Origin: Staphylotrichum longicolle | Lineage: Eukaryota; Ascomycota; Sordariomycetes; Sordariales; Chaetomiaceae | Direction: 5' to 3' | Length of the DNA: 64,000 nucleotides | Assembly: GCA_019096155.1 (NCBI GenBank) | Contig: JAHCVI010000003.1 | Coordinates: 2,418,001-2,482,000 of the forward strand | In this document: in pieces, positions 20,048 to 29,286 of the stretch | How positions within the stretch are numbered: the first letter of the stretch is position 1 | How the letters are laid out: each line of letters begins with the position of its first letter | Position numbers and translations under genes: made by a program | The notes under the pieces: model-generated | The model's database searches: none | Told to the model about the DNA's origin: nothing | Seen by the model: the letters and a program-made list of their open reading frames with translations, nothing else

Positions 20048-21065
20048 GTCGGATGGGGTCGGGTGGTTGTCTGGTCTCGGAAGGGTTTTTGGGGTCTTAG
20101 GTTGGAAGGTCGATGGTGCTTGAGGGATGTCTCTGCGGATGGTATGGCTCGGGTATCTTAAGCTTGCTGCAGCTCGTTGGTGGTCGCAGACAAAATTTTG
20201 GCGGGGTTCAACTGCATGGCGGGGTTGAATTGACGGCGTGACGCAGAGAGCTTGGGCCACCTGGTCCTCAGTGGAGGGGGACTTTCAATGTCATGGACAA
20301 TAGCGACTGCATGTTCAGAAGTTAGAACTAAATGTGCTGGTTTGCATGAGCACCCTCTTCCTCCAGGGCTTCTTGGTTTTCTTCTCTTCCACTACAATCC
20401 ACTTCGTGAACCTCTCCTTGCCCTCAGTAATCGTGCCTCAAGGTATGTGATTCGAGGCAGCCAAGCATGCACCACAGTACGTTGCACTGTGGCATACGCT
20501 CCCAGTTCGACCCGTGCAGGGGATATTTACGGATCCCGGGCGCTGTGCCCCTGGAAACGGCCGCTAGCTCAACACCAACAGCAAGGCGTGACTCCTCGGC
20601 GAGGTCAAGAAGTGCACAGCCAACCATCACGGGGGCCGCTTCCAAATGCCGTATTGTTTGGGGGAGGCATCTGCGACGCTTTCCACGTTTTTGCCCGAGT
20701 GAGGACGGTTATTGACTCATAATTTAACTTTTGGTTCCTGGAAGCGGCTGCCTCTTCTGGGGTCAGCGTCCTTGTGTGCTTTTATGTGCCTGCGCTTGCT
20801 TAAAAGGCCCAGAGCTCCAGCTTTCGGGACCAGCCTCAGGTCATTTTGTGTTCGACCCAAAGCAGCCCAACACAGGTCGGGTTTCATCTCCTCCCATCAA
20901 CTGGCCCATTGCAATTGCAGAACGTCTGCACCGTTTCCTTTCGCATCGTCGTCCGCAGCCACTGGACGCCGTATCCACCAAAAAGCAAGCCTCACCCCTC
21001 ACCCAACCATCGTCACTGCGCACAACCGCCCAATCTCCACCACAAAATCACTGCGCTCGCCCACC
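20048..21065. promoter_or_regulatory. Divergent region, ankyrin gene and tRNA ligase
   Basis: About 1 kb between divergent starts. From 20784 to 21065 the tRNA ligase frame remains open upstream of its expected ATG and encodes a peptide without any Asp or Glu (see findings). The remainder holds no supported gene. Confidence 0.5.
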
Positions 21066-23594
21066 ATGGAGGACGCCACCGAAACACTGGACCATGCGCT
21101 GTCTTCGAGGTACCAGGCCTCGACGGATTATGCCAAGGATGCCGTCGGAATGACAGCTCCCTATGTCAGCCAGGACCCCCAGCAGACCGCTGCCGTGATC
21201 CGGGGCCTGGATGAGAGCAGCAAGAAGGGAAAGAGCCGGGGCGGGTTTAATGCCAGGAAGACAAAGTATGCTGTTGCCAACTCGCCAACTGGCATCACCG
21301 TGGATTCGTGGCGATTCCAGGAGTTCGACTACAAGCGCCGGGATCTGCCCACCTATGCCCGCGGCCTGTTCACCACCAGGACCCAGGCCGGGGTCCCCGA
21401 GATTGCAACTCGTGGCTACGACAAGTTCTTCAATATCAACGAGGTCCGTGAGACCTCGTGGGACCACATCAAGGAGCGGACCCAAGGCCCTTACGAGCTC
21501 AGCCTGAAGGAGAACGGCTGCATCATCTTCATCAGCGGACTCGAGGACGGCACCCTCCTTGTTTGCAGCAAGCACTCGACCGGAGACCGGGCTGATGCCG
21601 CCGCCAGCCACGCCAGCGTAGGAGAGCGGCACATTGAGCGGCAGCTGGAGCGGCTCGGCAAGACCAAGGAGGACTTGGCTCGGGAGCTGAGAAGGCGAAA
21701 TGCGACCGCCGTCGCCGAGCTCTGCGACGACAGCTTCGAGGAACACATTCTTGCGTACGGCCCAGATAAGGCCGGTCTGTATCTCCATGGCATCAACATC
21801 AATATTCCCGAGTTCATGACTTATCCGTCTCCGCTTGTCCAGAAGTTTGCAGAAGACTGGGGTTTCATCAAGACCGGCTTGATCATCATCAACGACATCG
21901 ACGAGGTGAAGGCTTTCCTCGAGGAGGTAGCCGAGACAGGTGCCCACGACGGCCGTGATGTCGAGGGCTTTGTCATCCGGTGCAAGATGACCACCAACCC
22001 GGGTGTCGCGCCGTACCAGGATTGGTTCTTCAAGTACAAGTTCGAGGAGCCGTACTTGATGTACCGGCAGTGGCGAGAGGCCACCAAGTCCCTCATCTCC
22101 GGCAGGCAGTTCAAACTCAAGAAGCACGTCAAGATTACCGAAGAGTACCTGCTCTATGTCCGGAAACGCCTCGCTGCCGATCGGAACCTCGGCAAGCTGT
22201 ACAACCAGAACCACGGCATTATCAAGCTGCGCAACGACTTCTTGGAGTTCAAGAATCTTAAGGGAAGCGATGCTGCCAACCTCGAAGAGATTGGTGGCAA
22301 CTCGGCAGTGACCCGCGATGTCATTCTTGTGCCCATCGCAACCATCGGATGCGGCAAGACGACCATCGGCCTCGCACTTACCAGCTTATTTGGCTGGGGC
22401 CACATTCAAAACGACAACATCACCGGCCCCAAGCGGCCGCCGCGGTTCACAAAGGCGCTGTTGGACCAGCTCGATGAGTTCCCTGCTGTGTTTGCCGACC
22501 GGAACAACGCTCAGAGACACGAGAGGAAGCAGCTGCTCACAGATGTCAAGCTCCAGCACACCTCCGCCAGATTGGTCGCCCTGAACTTTGTGCACAACGA
22601 CGTCGACACCATTCGGCAAGTCACCCAAGAGCGAGTGCTCGCCCGAGGCGACAACCACCAAACCATCCAGGCCGCCACGGACATGAACAAGGTTGTCGGT
22701 ATCATGGAAGGCTTCATCCAGCGGTTCGAGCCATGCAACCCCGAGAGGGAGCCCGACGCTGGCTTCGACGCCGTGATCGACCTCGACCCGGCCGCAGGCA
22801 GCCGTGCGAACCTCGACACTGTGGTCAACGAGCTGCACCGCCTGTACCCCAACTTCCTTAAGGAGGTCCCCTCCCCGGAAGACATGGATGCCGCCATCAC
22901 GGCCGCGCTCGACGGTTACAAGCCCGACCTGCGGCACATCATCCCGGACCGCTCCAAGAAGTCCGGCAACAAGCAGCAGCAGCAGCAAGACCAAACCGCC
23001 GACAAGCCCAAGAAGAAGAAGGCCCTTGAGTACATGTCGGTCGACCTCCCCACCAAGGACATCCTCGCGGCGCTCGAGAAGACCTTCGCCCCCGCTCCGG
23101 CCTCCCAGTCGCGCTTCTTCAAGCAGCTCCAGGGCACGCGGCGCGTGCAGGCCAAGTTCCACGTCACGCTCATGCACCGCGCCGGCGCAAAGGAGCACCC
23201 GGAGCTCTGGCAGCGCTACACCTTTTTGCACGACACGGACGGCGCGATCCACCCCGACGGCCGGCTGGGCGAGCTCGACGTGCAGCTCGAACGCGTCGTG
23301 CACGACGACCGCGTCATGGCCATCGTCGTGCGCCTCGTGCCCGCCAGCCAGGACGACGAGAACGTCAACGCGGGCAACCCGGCGCTGCCGGCCCGGCCCA
23401 AGTGGGAGTGCGTCAACCGCGTCGCGCACGTCACGGTCGGCACGCGCGACGACGGGGTCAAGCCCAAGGAGAGCAACGACCTGCTCGCGCGGTGGCTGGA
23501 GCAAGGCAGCGGCGAGGGCACGGGCATCGGCGAGCTGCTGATCGAGGGCAAACCGCTGGTCAGGGGCGTCGTCAGGGGTGTGCTTTCGAGATAG
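21066..23594 (+). CDS. trl1: Fungal tRNA ligase (ligase-kinase-cyclic phosphodiesterase), Trl1
   Basis: An 842-residue trifunctional enzyme that seals tRNA exons after intron removal and, in yeast, joins HAC1 mRNA. Three domains occur in the usual order. The adenylyltransferase has the nucleotidyl motif LKENG with Lys148. The polynucleotide kinase has the P-loop GCGKTT at about residues 428-433. The 2H cyclic phosphodiesterase has two HVT motifs, FHVTLMH near residue 699 and AHVTVG near 788. A Gln/Lys-rich linker (KQQQQQ) precedes the phosphodiesterase domain. Yeast Trl1 has 827 residues. There is no intron. The ATG at 21066 has a good context (ccaccATGG) and fits the family start; an upstream in-frame ATG at 20784 would add 94 residues. 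It is convergent with the anthranilate phosphoribosyltransferase gene. Confidence 0.97.
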   Translation: MEDATETLDHALSSRYQASTDYAKDAVGMTAPYVSQDPQQTAAVIRGLDESSKKGKSRGGFNARKTKYAVANSPTGITVDSWRFQEFDYKRRDLPTYARGLFTTRTQAGVPEIATRGYDKFFNINEVRETSWDHIKERTQGPYELSLKENGCIIFISGLEDGTLLVCSKHSTGDRADAAASHASVGERHIERQLERLGKTKEDLARELRRRNATAVAELCDDSFEEHILAYGPDKAGLYLHGININIPEFMTYPSPLVQKFAEDWGFIKTGLIIINDIDEVKAFLEEVAETGAHDGRDVEGFVIRCKMTTNPGVAPYQDWFFKYKFEEPYLMYRQWREATKSLISGRQFKLKKHVKITEEYLLYVRKRLAADRNLGKLYNQNHGIIKLRNDFLEFKNLKGSDAANLEEIGGNSAVTRDVILVPIATIGCGKTTIGLALTSLFGWGHIQNDNITGPKRPPRFTKALLDQLDEFPAVFADRNNAQRHERKQLLTDVKLQHTSARLVALNFVHNDVDTIRQVTQERVLARGDNHQTIQAATDMNKVVGIMEGFIQRFEPCNPEREPDAGFDAVIDLDPAAGSRANLDTVVNELHRLYPNFLKEVPSPEDMDAAITAALDGYKPDLRHIIPDRSKKSGNKQQQQQDQTADKPKKKKALEYMSVDLPTKDILAALEKTFAPAPASQSRFFKQLQGTRRVQAKFHVTLMHRAGAKEHPELWQRYTFLHDTDGAIHPDGRLGELDVQLERVVHDDRVMAIVVRLVPASQDDENVNAGNPALPARPKWECVNRVAHVTVGTRDDGVKPKESNDLLARWLEQGSGEGTGIGELLIEGKPLVRGVVRGVLSR

Positions 23595-23964
23595 GACGCG
23601 GGAGGGCACCTCCCGGTGAAGAGAACAAAGAGAAACAGAAGGGCTTCGTGGAGGATCAGGAGGAGGGCGATGAGGGTTCAGCGCGCCAGGGGGGAAGACA
23701 GTGGGGTGGAGGTTTAGCAGGCGGCGGCTGGTGACGAGAGGTTGGTATTTTGGAGGCGTCCACTTTGTGTCCATTATATGGCTATCCCTACTCATTTTTG
23801 CCCCTAAAAGAAACGGAAACGAGTCTGTCCCGGTTTTGCGAGGTTTAGCTAGATCGGAAATAGCTGCATGGAATGAGCCCGGAAACTTTTTGATCTATGC
23901 CAGTTCAAGCAAACTCTTAAAACCAGGCAAGCATATCCTCTAGAGAACTCCCATCAGACCGAGT
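23595..23964. other. Convergent 3' intergenic region, trl1 and TRP4
   Basis: 370 bases between converging stop codons. The half near 23750-23950 is more AT-rich, as expected for 3' UTR and polyadenylation sequence. No gene is seen. Confidence 0.5.
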
Positions 23965-25334
23965 CTAGTAGTCAGTGAAACTATTCGTGACCTCGACGAA
24001 CTTGTCCCACTGCCTCGCCGCCTCGCCGCTCTTGACCGCCCACCGCGCCCTCCGCACGCCCTCCTTCCAGCGGCCGCCTCCCGGCCCGCGCTCCTTGATC
24101 ACAGCGCCATCGTCGCCATGGCCCATGTCGCTCGTGTCGGCATCGCACACGCCCGCCACGACGAACAGCGCGGCCGTGTTCATCAGCACAAAGTGCAAGA
24201 TGGGATCGTCGTCGGCGACCTCGCCGTTCAGGATGCGCCGCAGGATCGCGGCGTTCTCCTCGGGCTCCTTGCCCGGCGAGACCTCGGACAGGGCGTGCGC
24301 GGGCAGGCCAAAGTCGCGCGGGTGCAGGCGGAAGTGCTCCTCGACCGTCTCGCCCGACGGGCCGGCCGACGGGTCGAGCGGGCTGATGCGCCAGCACAGC
24401 GTGTCGCCGGCGCAGCTGATCTCGTCGAGCTCCTCGTCGCCGCACACGACCATGGCCTTGCGCGCGCCGGCGAGGCGCAGGGCGTTGGCGAAGACGGGGC
24501 CGACGTCCTTGCGCGCCACGCCGATCATGCGCGCCTCAAGGAGCGGGTCGGCACCCGCACCCGCACCCGCGGAGGAGGAGGCCGGGTCCCGGAGGTCGGT
24601 GGGGTTGGCGAGCGGGCCGACGAGGTTGAAGATTGTGCGCCAGGGGAGCTGGCGGCGGATCGGGGCCACGTAGCGCATGCCCGGGTGGAAGACGGGGGCG
24701 AAGAGGAAGCCGTAGTTGGTGTTGCTGTAGAGCTCGGCGATGGTGTCCGGGCGGATGCGGGCGATTTGCGGGGGCAGGGGCTGCATGCGGGCGAGCAGGT
24801 CGGCGGCGCCGGACTTGGAGGTCGAGGCACGGTTGCCGTGCTTGGCGATCAAGAGGAGGCTGGAGGCGAGGATCGAGGAGGTCGTGCTGATGTTGAACGT
24901 GTTGTGAGAGTCGCCTCCTGTGCCGACAATGTCGACCTTTTGCACCAATGTTAGCAATGGCTGGGGTTTTGGAGGACTGGTAAGGGGGAGGTTACCAGGC
25001 CACCGCGGTATCCGCCTTCCTTCCTCCGCCTTCCCTCAATGGCCGCCCGGAGAACAGATTCGTCAATCTTTGCGGCGGCTTTCAGCATACGCTCTGCAGT
25101 CTTGGCGAGCACCTCAGGGTGACGGTCGAGGCCGGTGAAGTGCAAGCACATGAGCAGGGAGCCGGCCTGGACATCGGAAACCTGGTTTGTGAAAAAGTAC
25201 GAGATGGCTTCGGCGATCTGGTCGGGCGAGGCAGGGTCTGGGTGGCCCAATGGCCAAAGCCTTGCGAGCAAGGGCTTGATGTCGATGTGAGGGCGCTCCT
25301 CGACGAGGAGGAGGTCTTCAGTGGCCGTCTCCAT
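23965..25334 (-). CDS. TRP4: Anthranilate phosphoribosyltransferase (tryptophan biosynthesis)
   Basis: A 436-residue enzyme that joins anthranilate to PRPP, the second committed step of tryptophan synthesis. Exon 1 is 25334-24996 and exon 2 is 24936-23965, with the intron at 24937-24995. The splice brings together GGYRGGL and VDIVGTGGD, the glycine-rich PRPP loop. NISTTSSILASSL and KHGNRASTSKSGAADLL follow, all hallmarks of TrpD. The N-terminal helical region (residues 1-110) is the usual anthranilate-PRT all-alpha part. An insertion rich in Ala-Gly (SSAGAGAGA) lies near residue 250. The start is METATEDLLLVEE. A CAG/CAA repeat lies 16 bases upstream in the leader. Symbol follows yeast usage. 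Confidence 0.96.
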
Positions 25335-25349
25335 GGTTTGCGTTTGCCG

Positions 25350-25380
<31 letters not shown>

Positions 25381-25382
25381 TG
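25350..25382. repeat. CTG/CAG trinucleotide repeat in the TRP4 leader
   Basis: Eleven consecutive GTT/GCT-type triplets on the plus strand read as CAG CAA repeats on the TRP4 mRNA strand, ending 16 bases before the ATG. It is in frame with the start codon but no upstream in-frame ATG is present, so it should be untranslated. Confidence 0.85.
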
Positions 25383-25518
25383 GGAACAAGAACAACAGGA
25401 TGGGCTCCAGTGGAAGGAGGGGCTCAGAATGGGAGTAATCAATGCCTTATGTGTTCCGAGGACATCAATTGAACACAAGGAGCCTCCAAAAATAAAAAGA
25501 TGGAGGGTGGCTTGAGAG

Positions 25519-25525
25519 TTGACTC
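25519..25525. promoter_or_regulatory. Candidate CPC1/Gcn4 site upstream of TRP4
   Basis: The heptamer TGACTCA is the consensus for the bZIP activator of amino-acid biosynthesis genes (Gcn4 in yeast, CPC1 in Neurospora). It lies about 185 bases upstream of the TRP4 ATG, a sensible distance. This is a short motif match only. Confidence 0.5.
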
Positions 25526-25908
25526 ATTTTGGGCCGGAGGACAAGACGGAGCTCTAAGTTTGCTGCAGCTCTTTGAGCCACTGCCCAACAGCTCCAAACC
25601 CACGCCCCGCGACGACCGGAGTTTCTGGCGGGGGGATGCAGGGATCCCGCGGACAGGGGTTCCGGCACGCTGGCCGGGCAGAAATGCAGGCGGTGAGGCT
25701 AGCGTGGAATTTGGTTCCCGCTTGGTCATGGTCCATGCGCCCTCTGGCCCTGCAACTGCAATTGGGCCTGGGATTGGCGACGCCAAAATTTCGGTTCCTG
25801 GGGATCGCGAACATCAAGTGAATCCCGCGGGCACGCTTTCGTTGGGCCAGGTTGGTACACTCCTCCTGCGGCCCAATTGCTGTCGTATCTGACAACCACA
25901 GTCACAGA

Positions 25909-26943
25909 ATGCCTCCGAGACTACGATGCGCGGTCCCTCGTGGCCTGGGTTCCGTTAACCCATCGAGGATATCGACTCGGTCCGCCGTCCTCCTCCTTCC
26001 CTCGGCGCCCACGCCGGTAGCCGCCGCCAGACAGTATGCTACTGCGGCCGCCTTCAAGCTGCCCGCCGACTACGTCCCCCCGACCAAACCCCCTACCGCC
26101 CGTCCCTCCGACACGCGCAAGTCGCAGCTGCTCCGAACCTACACGTCTCTTCTCCGCTCGACCCCCCTGATCCTGATTTTCCAACACAACAACCTCACGG
26201 CGGTAGAATGGGCTGCTGTTAGGCGGGAGCTGAGGATCGCCCTCGGTAAGGTTTCCACCGAGGGGACAGATTCGGCCGAGGTCACCTCCAAGGCCCAGCT
26301 GCAGGTGATCCGGACACGCATCTTCGACGTCGCGCTCAAGATCGTCGAGTTCCACGACCCATCGAAGGTCGCCCCCACAACAGTATCCTCGCTCTCGGGT
26401 GAGAAGGTCCAGGTGGTGTACAACCACGATCTGTCCAAAGCCGCCTACAAGTCGGTCAAGGCCGCCACCACGGGCGACGTCCCATTACCCGAGTCGTCCG
26501 CGTACGGCGAGATCTCGCCCCTCCTCGTCGGACCTCTGGCAATTCTCACCTTGCCGGCCGTGTCGCCCGCCCATTTGGCCGCAGCCTTGAGCGTCCTCTC
26601 CCCGAGCCCGCCGGCGTTCCCCGCACCGAGCAAGAAGAAGAACCCGGGCTATTACGACCCCATCGCTCAGGCCGGTTTCCAGAAGCTGATGCTGGTTGGT
26701 GGCCGTATCGAGGACAAGGTCTTTGATTTGGATGGCGTCAAGTGGGTCGGTGGTATCGAGGGCGGTTTGGACGCGCTGCGCGCCCAGCTCGTGCACATGC
26801 TCCAGACCGCCGGCCTCGGCCTCACGAGCGTGCTGGAGGGTGCCAGCAAGAGCCTCTGGCTTACCTTGGAGAGCCGGCGGAGTGTCTTGGACGAGGAGCA
26901 GAACGGCGGGAAGGAAGGAGAGAAGAAGGAGGAGAGCTCATGA
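25909..26943 (+). CDS. Mitochondrial large-subunit ribosomal protein uL10m (Mrpl11-like)
   Basis: A 344-residue protein of the uL10 family with a mitochondrial presequence. The first about 45 residues are Arg/Ser/Ala-rich with no acidic residue (MPPRLRCAVPRGLG to ARQYATAAAF), a classical matrix-targeting signal. The uL10 core follows: KSQLLRTYTSLLRSTPLILI then NNLTAVEWAAVRRELR, and later GPLAILTL. Yeast Mrpl11 is 249 residues; fungal orthologues of this length are usual. The Lys/Glu-rich C-terminal tail resembles the flexible uL10 tail. There is no intron. Start at ATG 25909 gives the presequence. It is divergent from TRP4. Confidence 0.85.
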   Translation: MPPRLRCAVPRGLGSVNPSRISTRSAVLLLPSAPTPVAAARQYATAAAFKLPADYVPPTKPPTARPSDTRKSQLLRTYTSLLRSTPLILIFQHNNLTAVEWAAVRRELRIALGKVSTEGTDSAEVTSKAQLQVIRTRIFDVALKIVEFHDPSKVAPTTVSSLSGEKVQVVYNHDLSKAAYKSVKAATTGDVPLPESSAYGEISPLLVGPLAILTLPAVSPAHLAAALSVLSPSPPAFPAPSKKKNPGYYDPIAQAGFQKLMLVGGRIEDKVFDLDGVKWVGGIEGGLDALRAQLVHMLQTAGLGLTSVLEGASKSLWLTLESRRSVLDEEQNGGKEGEKKEESS

Positions 26944-27677
26944 GGAAAAGAGGGAGCTTGTGCTTGTTAGGATTGGATCTGTACACGCCGCATACAGCGC
27001 GGTGTTTGGACGATGTTGCATTGCAGTAGGTGCGATACCTAGACTTGTAAATTATACTGTATCAAATATCCATGTCAAGGTTTCGCCCTCTAATTGAGAT
27101 CATGTGAAACAGGGCAGTGGTACCGGCCTGAGCTTGTCAGCGGAGGGCAATGCTCGGTGAGGAGTTGCCCCGCTGGCGAGGTCCCCTGCAGCTACCCCGG
27201 TAAGCGGTTAAACGGGATGCCTCGCGTCATCTTCGACCTTCCTCGTCGCTGCGGCGCAGTCACCACCACCACCACCGCCTCAGCGAAACAGATCTCAGAA
27301 GCGCGCCTGGTGTCGATCAGCCGAGCATCAGTTGGCTGCGCTGCGCTGAGCAATCATTGACCACCCGCTGAAACAACGAAGTCCCCGACGATACTCGAAC
27401 CTGGACGCGCTCTTATCGCCCGCCGATAAGCTCGGGGTCTCGCAACTGCTCCAGCCGACCCACCACACCGCGCCGCGCCGCCGTCCACCATCGCAAGGTA
27501 GCCTCCGGACCCGTACCGTCGGCCGAAAGCCACACCACACGCCGGCCATCCTTCAACAGCACCCCGAGACCGAAACTCCGGCCGGGTAGTAAGAATTATC
27601 GCCTGCGCGTCTCCAACCGCCACGCCCAACAAAACCTCCCCTCGACACACCCCTACCTACCTACCCTTACAAAAATC
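26944..27677. other. Intergenic region before the UPF0132 gene
   Basis: About 734 bases. It contains a nested inverted repeat (27383-27437) and a short run of CCTA repeats just before the next gene (near 27652-27664). No supported coding sequence is present. Confidence 0.5.
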
Positions 27678-28532
27678 ATGGACTTCGCACCCTACCAGTC
27701 CTCCCCGCCCGAGCACGCCCGCTCCCCGCTCAGCAGCGCCGCCGCATCCCCCCGCACCTCCCTTGACAACCCCAACAACCGCCGCGGCACCTACTCCCCC
27801 GCGACGGGGCACCACTACCAGCACCGCCAGAGCCAGTTCTCCCCGCCGCCGCTGCAGCACCCGCAGCCCCAGCGCGCGTGGTCCGGGGAGGGGGTCGGGC
27901 GGTACCAGAGCCCGCTGGCGACGCACGTTGTGACGAGCGCCGCTTCTGGGAATGGGAGGGGGAGTGGGAGTGGGAGTGGGAACGGCGGGGGAGGGGGTGG
28001 CGGTGGTGGTGGTGGGATGGGGGATTATTTCAGCGCGCTGGGCGCGAGGGAGGGGATGGTGTCCGAGTTTGACACGAGTCTGGGGCTGCGGCTGGATTAT
28101 GAGGCGTGTCTGGCATACTTGGCGGCGCCGCCGCTCGGGGCGATATTGCTGTTGATTCTGGAGAGGAAGAGTGATTATGTCAGGTATGTCGTGTCTGTTC
28201 CAGGCTCGCGTTGACGGGATTGTCGGGGTGACTGACAGTGCTCTCCCTCTCTCTCGCAGGTTCCATGCGTGGCAGTCGAGCTTGCTGTTTACGGCGCTGT
28301 TTGTGCTGCACTTGGTGTTCTCGTGGTCCAAGTTTCTGAGCTGGGTGTTTTTCCTGGGGGATCTGGTGTTGATAGCGTGGCTGGTGTTGAATGCGTATCG
28401 GGATGCGGATACGTTAGACAGGTTGGTTTTTCCTCACGGCCTTGGAGTTGATGGGAAACATGCTGACGCTGTTCCAGGTACGAAGTGCCTATTGTTGGGC
28501 GTATAGCAAGCAGGATTCTGGACGACGAGTAA
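27678..28532 (+). CDS. UPF0132-type small membrane protein
   Basis: A 240-residue predicted integral membrane protein. Exons are 27678-28183, 28260-28421 and 28478-28532. The first about 125 residues are disordered, Pro/Ser/Gln-rich with a Gly/Ser repeat (GSGSGSGNGGGGGG). The conserved part begins LDYEACLAYLAAPPLGAILL, continues across the first splice as KSDYVRFHAWQSSLLF, and has three hydrophobic helices. The second splice gives YRDADTLDRYEVP, and the protein ends RIASRILDDE. These are the conserved features of the UPF0132 family, whose function is unknown. A homologous core occurs widely in bacteria and fungi. Confidence 0.88.
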
Positions 28533-29286
28533 TGCATGGTTTGAGGCGGGTGTTGTGTTTGCTAGGCGTGGCGTATCGGGGCGGGATTGCCTGGCTTTGG
28601 TGCTGCCTATATTGGCCAACTCTAATGTGTATATTTCCCTCACAGGTGCCAGCAGCAACGTTATAGTGATCGGATGACATGTTTCACGCTGTTCTACAGC
28701 TTTAATCGACAGCGATGAACGAATTTGGTCTTGTCTCCAATGATCAGGCACTCAAGCACATGTCCCTGCATCAGAGCAAGATTACCTGGACCTGCAGGGT
28801 GCATCTCATCAATGCCCACCATTGCCTGGTAATCCTTCTCATGAAAGCTGCAAATATTGTCCTTTTCCACTCAAAGTGGCAGCAACCACCCGCTCCAAGA
28901 ACCATAGCATTATCAGAGCCCCAGCTTCCGCCGCAAGCTCACTAATAATCCGCACTGTTAGATCTGTCAGGCAACATGAGGGGATCAGCTGTGGTTGGTT
29001 GCCGTGCGCAGTGGGTCCCGCCTTGCCTTGGCGAGCCTGGTTACGTCGCGCTTTTGCCTGCAGCAACGCCCAGCTCTCAGCCGATTCGATTGAGCTCCGA
29101 CCCTCCACAGCCTCTGCCGAACACCCAACTGCATCCTACATCGCCGCCACCCATCTCGAGAGTCAGCAACGCTTGCACTCCAGCGATACAGGCGATATTG
29201 ACACTTTGTCAACAAAAACTCGCTTGCCCACCCAACTCACACACCGCCCGCTTCCGTAAGCCGACCGCAAGCGCCGACCCGTCACA
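28533..29286. other. Intergenic region upstream of rpt5
   Basis: About 754 bases with only small unsupported ORFs. The last part is the C-rich leader of rpt5. A PACE-type proteasome box (GGTGGCAAA) was looked for and not found. Confidence 0.45.

Larger units (their letters stand above)
25335..25908. promoter_or_regulatory. Divergent promoter region, TRP4 and uL10m
   Basis: 574 bases between divergent start codons. Apart from the CAG repeat I see no gene. General amino-acid control (a TGACTC-type site) would be expected for TRP4; tgactca occurs at about 25519-25525 (gagttgactcattttggg), a plausible Gcn4/CPC1 site. Confidence 0.5.

Noticed and set aside
22386..23795. 469-codon minus-strand ORF opposite the tRNA ligase
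   Set aside because: Large but antisense to well-conserved kinase and phosphodiesterase domains; composition is Val/Leu/Gly/Asp repeats typical of shadows.
24118..24954. 278-codon plus-strand ORF opposite TRP4
   Set aside because: Shadow of the anthranilate phosphoribosyltransferase exon; no independent motif or intron signals.
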